This document shows, piece by piece, positions 4,451-8,016 of a stretch of 8,016 nt of DNA. The stretch is from the NCBI GenBank assembly GCA_046724665.1, contig JBKOWZ010000150.1, positions 1 through 8,016 of the forward strand, given 5' to 3'. The stretch's first letter is position 1; each line of letters starts with the position of its first letter. Position numbers and translations under genes: made by a program. The DNA comes from Actinocrinis sp046724665. GTDB taxonomy: Bacteria; Actinomycetota; Actinomycetes; Streptomycetales; Catenulisporaceae. The notes under the pieces are model-generated. The model had not been told where the DNA came from. It made no database searches and was given only the letters and a program-made list of their open reading frames with translations.

Positions 4451-6241
4451 CCAGCCCACGAAGACGACAAGCCATTGCGCGCCCCCGGTTCCCGGGCCGG
4501 CCGCGGTGGCGGGTCCAACGGCCCCGAGGCCGATCCGATGGCCCAGGTCGCGTATCTAGAGCAGGAGATCGCCGTGCTGCGCCGCCGTCTGGCCGAAGCC
4601 CCCCGGGGCGGGCGGGCGCTCGAGGAGCGGGTCGCCGAGCTCCAGGCCACGGTTGCCGGGCTCACCGCGCAGAACGAGCGGCTCGTGGCCACCCTCCGGG
4701 ACGCGCGCGACCAGATCGTCGCGCTCAAGGAGGAGATCGACCGGCTCGCCCAGCCGCCCTCAGGCTTCGGGGTGTTCCTCCAGGCCAACGAGGACGGCAC
4801 GGCCGACATCTTCACCGGCGGCCGCAAGCTGCGGGTGACCGTCACGCCGAACATCGAGCTGACCGAGCTGCGCCCCGGCCAGGAGGTCATGCTCAACGAG
4901 GCGCTGAACATCGTCTCCGGCATGGGCTTCGAGCGCGTCGGCGAGATCGTCATGCTCAAGGAGATCCTCGAGGACGGCGAGCGGGCCCTGGTCATCGGGC
5001 ACACCGACGAGGAGCGCGTGGTGCGCCTCGCCGAGCCGCTGCTGGACAAGGTGATCAGGGCGGGCGACGCGCTGCTGCTCGAGCCGCGCTCCGGCTACGT
5101 CTACGAGCGGGTGCCGAAGTCCGAGGTCGAGGAGCTGGTCCTCGAGGAGGTCCCGGACATCGACTACTCCGACATCGGCGGCCTGAGCGGCCAGATCGAG
5201 CAGATCCGCGACGCCGTGGAGCTGCCGTACCTGCACGCCGACCTGTTCCGCGAGCACGAGCTGCGCCCGCCGAAGGGCGTGCTGCTCTACGGCCCGCCCG
5301 GCTGCGGCAAGACGCTGATCGCCAAGGCGGTGGCCAACTCGCTGGCCAAGAAGGTCGCCGAGATCAACGGCAAGGACAAGGGCAAGAGCTACTTCCTCAA
5401 CATCAAGGGCCCCGAGCTGCTGAACAAGTACGTCGGCGAGACCGAGCGGCACATCCGCCTGGTCTTCCAGCGGGCGCGCGAGAAGGCCAGCGAGGGCACC
5501 CCGGTCATCGTGTTCTTCGACGAGATGGACTCGCTCTTCCGCACCCGCGGCTCGGGCGTGTCCTCCGACGTGGAGAACACGATCGTGCCCCAGCTGCTGT
5601 CCGAGATCGACGGCGTCGAGGGGCTGGAGAACGTCATCGTCATCGGCGCCTCCAACCGCGAGGACATGATCGACCCGGCGATCCTGCGGCCGGGCCGCCT
5701 GGACGTCAAGATCAAGATCGAGCGGCCGGACGCCGAGGCGGCCAAGGACATCTTCTCCAAGTACGTCACCACCACGCTCCCGCTGCACCCGGACGACCTC
5801 AAGGAGCACTCCGGCGACGAGGCCGCGTGCGTCGGCGCGATGATCCAGAGCGCCGTGGAGCGGATGTACGCGGAGACCGACGAGAACCGCTTCCTGGAGG
5901 TCACCTACGCCAACGGGGACAAGGAGGTCCTCTACTTCAAGGACTTCAACTCCGGCGCGATGATCCAGAACATCGTGGACCGGGCCAAGAAGTCGGCGAT
6001 CAAGGACTTCCTGGACCACGGGCAGAAGGGCCTGCGCGTCTCGCACCTGCTGGGCGCGTGCGTGGACGAGTTCAAGGAGAACGAGGACCTGCCCAACACG
6101 ACCAACCCGGACGACTGGGCCCGCATCTCCGGCAAGAAGGGCGAGCGGATCGTGTTCATCCGCACCCTGGTGTCCGGGAAGAAGGGTGCTGAGACGGGCC
6201 GCTCGATCGACACGGTCAGCAACACCGGCCAGTACCTGTGA
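4448..6241 (+). CDS. arc: Proteasome-associated AAA ATPase ARC (Mpa)
   Basis: A 597-residue protein, the usual family length. ARC hexamers bind Pup-tagged proteins, unfold them with ATP and pass them to the 20S proteasome in the cytoplasm. Residues 31-101 form the coiled coil (VAYLEQEIAVLRRRL onward) that binds Pup. Residues 105-230 hold the tandem OB folds (FGVFLQANEDGTADIFTGGR). The AAA domain has Walker A GPPGCGKT (282-289), pore loop KYVGE (327-331) and Walker B VIVFFDE with Asp358 and catalytic Glu359. RPGRLD belongs to the conserved arginine-containing segment. The C-terminus is Gln-Tyr-Leu (595-597), the motif that docks into and opens the 20S core. All key residues are present. GTG 4448 is chosen over GTG 4439 from the Shine-Dalgarno position. 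ARC is followed by a strong hairpin and then dop, and diverges from the ferredoxin gene across a 387-bp gap. Confidence 0.98.
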   Translation: MPAHEDDKPLRAPGSRAGRGGGSNGPEADPMAQVAYLEQEIAVLRRRLAEAPRGGRALEERVAELQATVAGLTAQNERLVATLRDARDQIVALKEEIDRLAQPPSGFGVFLQANEDGTADIFTGGRKLRVTVTPNIELTELRPGQEVMLNEALNIVSGMGFERVGEIVMLKEILEDGERALVIGHTDEERVVRLAEPLLDKVIRAGDALLLEPRSGYVYERVPKSEVEELVLEEVPDIDYSDIGGLSGQIEQIRDAVELPYLHADLFREHELRPPKGVLLYGPPGCGKTLIAKAVANSLAKKVAEINGKDKGKSYFLNIKGPELLNKYVGETERHIRLVFQRAREKASEGTPVIVFFDEMDSLFRTRGSGVSSDVENTIVPQLLSEIDGVEGLENVIVIGASNREDMIDPAILRPGRLDVKIKIERPDAEAAKDIFSKYVTTTLPLHPDDLKEHSGDEAACVGAMIQSAVERMYAETDENRFLEVTYANGDKEVLYFKDFNSGAMIQNIVDRAKKSAIKDFLDHGQKGLRVSHLLGACVDEFKENEDLPNTTNPDDWARISGKKGERIVFIRTLVSGKKGAETGRSIDTVSNTGQYL

Positions 6242-6249
6242 GCGTGCCG

Positions 6250-6298
6250 CCGGCCGGCGCCCCGAACGCGGTGCGGACACCGCGCGGGCGCCGGCCGG
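6250..6298 (+). terminator. Strong nested hairpin terminator after ARC
   Basis: CCGGCCGGCGCCC (6250-6262) pairs perfectly over 13 bp with 6286-6298. Inside it CGCGGTG (6267-6273) pairs with CACCGCG (6278-6284) around the tetraloop CGGA, leaving only a small asymmetric internal loop. It starts 8 nt after the ARC stop. No U tract follows. It should largely separate ARC and dop transcription. Confidence 0.75.
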
Positions 6299-6438
6299 GG
6301 CGCCCGCCCGCTCGCTCGCGTCGTCGCGCTTTAGAGCCCATGTCATCCGCCGCCGGGGTGGGGCGCGCGCGTCCCGCACCGACTCGACCCGGGGAGAACT
6401 CGTGCCCGTACTTTGTCCCGATCGCTCACGCCGCGGCA

Positions 6439-6444
6439 TAGGCT
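6439..6444 (+). promoter_or_regulatory. -10 element (TAGGCT) for leaderless dop mRNA
   Basis: TAGGCT ends 7 nt before ATG 6452, as at M50 and trmI. TTGTCC (6413-6418) resembles a -35 but is 20 bp away, too far for a normal promoter. No Shine-Dalgarno sequence precedes the ATG. The 140 bp between the ARC terminator and this site show nothing else recognisable. Confidence 0.6.
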
Positions 6445-6451
6445 TGTCGTC

Positions 6452-7963
6452 ATGAGCGTACAGCGAGTAATGGGCAGCGAGACGGAGTACGGGATCTCGG
6501 TACCGGGCCACCCGAACGCGAACGCGATGCTCACCTCCTCCCAGATCGTCAACGCCTACGCGACCGCCATGCACCGGGCGCGCCGGGCCCGCTGGGACTT
6601 CGAGGAGGAGAACCCGCTGCGCGACGCCCGGGGCTTCGACCTGGCCCGCGAGCTGGCCGACGCCAGCCAGCTGACCGACGAGGACTCCGGTCTGGCCAAC
6701 GTCATCCTGACCAACGGCGCCCGGCTCTACGTGGACCACGCGCACCCCGAGTACTCCACCCCCGAGGTGACCAACCCGCGCGACGCGGTGATCTGGGACA
6801 AGGCCGGCGAGTGGATCATGGCAGAAGCAGCCCGGCACGCCGCGACGGTGCCCGGCTCGCTGCCGATCAACCTGTACAAGAACAACACGGACAACAAGGG
6901 CGCCTCCTACGGCTCGCACGAGAACTACCTGATGGCCCGCACGACCCCGTTCGCGGACATCGTGCGGCACCTGACCCCGTTCTTCGTCAGCCGCCAGGTG
7001 GTCGCCGGCGCCGGGCGGGTGGGCCTGGGCCAGGACGGGCGCACGCACGGCTTCCAGATCTCCCAGCGCGCCGACTACTTCGAGGTCGAGGTGGGCCTGG
7101 AGACCACCCTCAAGCGGCCCATCATCAACACCCGCGACGAGCCGCACGCTGACCCGGAGCGCTACCGCCGGCTGCACGTGATCATCGGCGACGCGAACCT
7201 GTCCGAGGTCTCGATGTACCTCAAGATGGGCACCACCAGCCTGGTCCTCGCGATGATCGAGGACCGGTTCATGTCGGTGGACTTCTCGGTGGACCAGCCG
7301 GTCAAGACGCTGCACGAGGTCAGCCACGACCCGGGCCTCAAGCACCTGGTCACGCTGCGCTCCGGGCGCAAGCTGACGGCGGTTCAGCTCCAGATGGAGT
7401 ACTTCGAGCAGGCCCGCAAGTACGTCGAGGACAAGTACGGCACCGACGTGGACGAGGTCACCCGCGACGTGCTCGACCGCTGGGAGTCGGTGCTCAGCCG
7501 GCTGGAGACCGACCCGATGTCGCTCAGCCGCGAGCTCGACTGGGTCGCCAAGCTGGAGATCCTGGAGGGCTACCGCAAGCGCGACGCGGTGGACTGGGAC
7601 AACGCGCGGCTGCACCTGGTGGACCTCCAGTACGCCGACGTACGGCCTGCCAAGGGCCTCTACCAGCGGCTGGCGGCGCGCGGCCGGTTCGAGCGGATCA
7701 CCAGCGACGAGGAGATCCGCCGGGCGGTGGACCAGCCGCCCGCCGACACCCGCGCCTACTTCCGCGGCCGCTGCCTCGACAAGTACGCCGACTCGGTCGC
7801 CGCGGCCTCGTGGGACAGCGTCATCTTCGACCTGCCCGACCGCGAGTCCCTCCAGCGGGTGCCCACCCTCGACCCGCTGCGCGGCACCAAGCAGCACGTC
7901 GAGGCGCTGATCGACCGCTGCCGCACCGCCGCCGACCTGGTGCGCGAGATCACCGGCAGCTGA
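6452..7963 (+). CDS. dop: Pup deamidase/depupylase Dop
   Basis: A 503-residue member of the Dop/PafA fold, related to glutamine synthetase-type carboxylate-amine ligases. Dop converts the C-terminal Gln of Pup to Glu where needed and removes Pup from conjugated lysines. Glu10 and Glu12 in GSETEYGIS are the N-terminal nucleotide/metal-binding segment. Asp95 in RLYVDHAHPEYS is the conserved catalytic aspartate. The Dop-specific segment RWDFEEENPLRDARGFDL and the acidic loop after it (about residues 49-80) separate it from PafA. LYKNNTDNKGASYGSHENY, QRADYFEVEVGLETT, NTRDEPHADPERYRRLHV and DTRAYFRGRC are further conserved family blocks. ATG 6452 is chosen because the -10 ends 7 nt upstream and the N-terminus matches relatives; TTG 6413 would add 13 non-conserved residues through the promoter. 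Pup is usually the next gene downstream, here beyond the window. Confidence 0.97.
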   Translation: MSVQRVMGSETEYGISVPGHPNANAMLTSSQIVNAYATAMHRARRARWDFEEENPLRDARGFDLARELADASQLTDEDSGLANVILTNGARLYVDHAHPEYSTPEVTNPRDAVIWDKAGEWIMAEAARHAATVPGSLPINLYKNNTDNKGASYGSHENYLMARTTPFADIVRHLTPFFVSRQVVAGAGRVGLGQDGRTHGFQISQRADYFEVEVGLETTLKRPIINTRDEPHADPERYRRLHVIIGDANLSEVSMYLKMGTTSLVLAMIEDRFMSVDFSVDQPVKTLHEVSHDPGLKHLVTLRSGRKLTAVQLQMEYFEQARKYVEDKYGTDVDEVTRDVLDRWESVLSRLETDPMSLSRELDWVAKLEILEGYRKRDAVDWDNARLHLVDLQYADVRPAKGLYQRLAARGRFERITSDEEIRRAVDQPPADTRAYFRGRCLDKYADSVAAASWDSVIFDLPDRESLQRVPTLDPLRGTKQHVEALIDRCRTAADLVREITGS

Positions 7964-7976
7964 GCCCGCACGCCCC

Positions 7977-8011
7977 GCGCCCGCCCGAGCCGCCGGCTCC
8001 GGGGCGGGCGC
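7977..8011 (+). terminator. Hairpin terminator after dop
   Basis: GCGCCCGCCC (7977-7986) pairs perfectly with GGGCGGGCGC (8002-8011), and an inner GAGCC/GGCTC stem (7987-7991 and 7995-7999) closes a three-base loop. It lies 14 nt past the dop stop. The next gene, probably pup, would therefore be expected to have its own promoter. Confidence 0.65.
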
Positions 8012-8016
8012 CGAAG

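Noticed and set aside
6186..6455. Plus-strand frames of 67-89 codons between ARC and dop
   Set aside because: They cover the ARC terminator hairpin and the dop promoter, overlap both genes and show no recognisable protein features.
4760..7897. A 1045-codon open frame on the minus strand antisense to ARC and dop
   Set aside because: High third-position GC removes stops from the antisense frame. It runs through the ARC terminator and the dop promoter, and the plus strand encodes two fully conserved proteins.

Overview
The window is high-GC DNA (visibly around 70% G+C, strong G/C preference at third codon positions) from an actinomycete. The order of genes, the ARC and Dop sequences and the codon use fit a Streptomyces- or Catenulispora-like lineage; I cannot name a species. 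It is the left part of the Pup-proteasome gene neighbourhood. The Pup gene itself and the 20S core genes are not in the window and would be expected to the right.

Layout from left to right. Bases 1-1270, minus strand: a RecB-family PD-(D/E)XK nuclease with an iron-sulfur cysteine set, cut by the left edge, carrying an unusual repetitive N-terminal extension. Bases 1348-2565, plus: a membrane-embedded M50 (site-2-protease type) metalloprotease with a C-terminal CBS-like region. Bases 2677-3642, plus: TrmI, the tRNA adenine-58 N1-methyltransferase. About 3752-4060, minus: a small ferredoxin that contains a rare TTA codon. Bases 4061-4447: a long divergent leader with promoter-like signals and a possible 52-residue small ORF. 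Bases 4448-6241, plus: ARC (called Mpa in mycobacteria), the proteasomal AAA ATPase. Bases 6452-7963, plus: Dop, the deamidase/depupylase. The right edge lies just past a terminator-like hairpin.

How the genes work together. Dop prepares Pup (deamidation) and removes it from substrates. ARC recognises pupylated proteins through its coiled coils, unfolds them and feeds them to the 20S core, docking with its C-terminal Gln-Tyr-Leu. The nuclease, M50 protease, TrmI and ferredoxin are neighbours with no demonstrated role in pupylation; their link is only position.

Two features run through the window. First, M50, trmI and dop each have a TAGNNT -10 hexamer exactly 7 nt before the start codon and no Shine-Dalgarno sequence, which indicates leaderless mRNAs; ARC is the exception, with a strong Shine-Dalgarno sequence and a long leader. 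Second, most genes end in strong GC-rich hairpins, so the locus looks like a string of single-gene transcription units rather than an operon. I see no mobile element, CRISPR array, rRNA or tRNA gene. The genes are mostly ordinary for this locus; the most unusual parts are the repeat-built nuclease extension, the TTA codon in the ferredoxin and the ARC leader.
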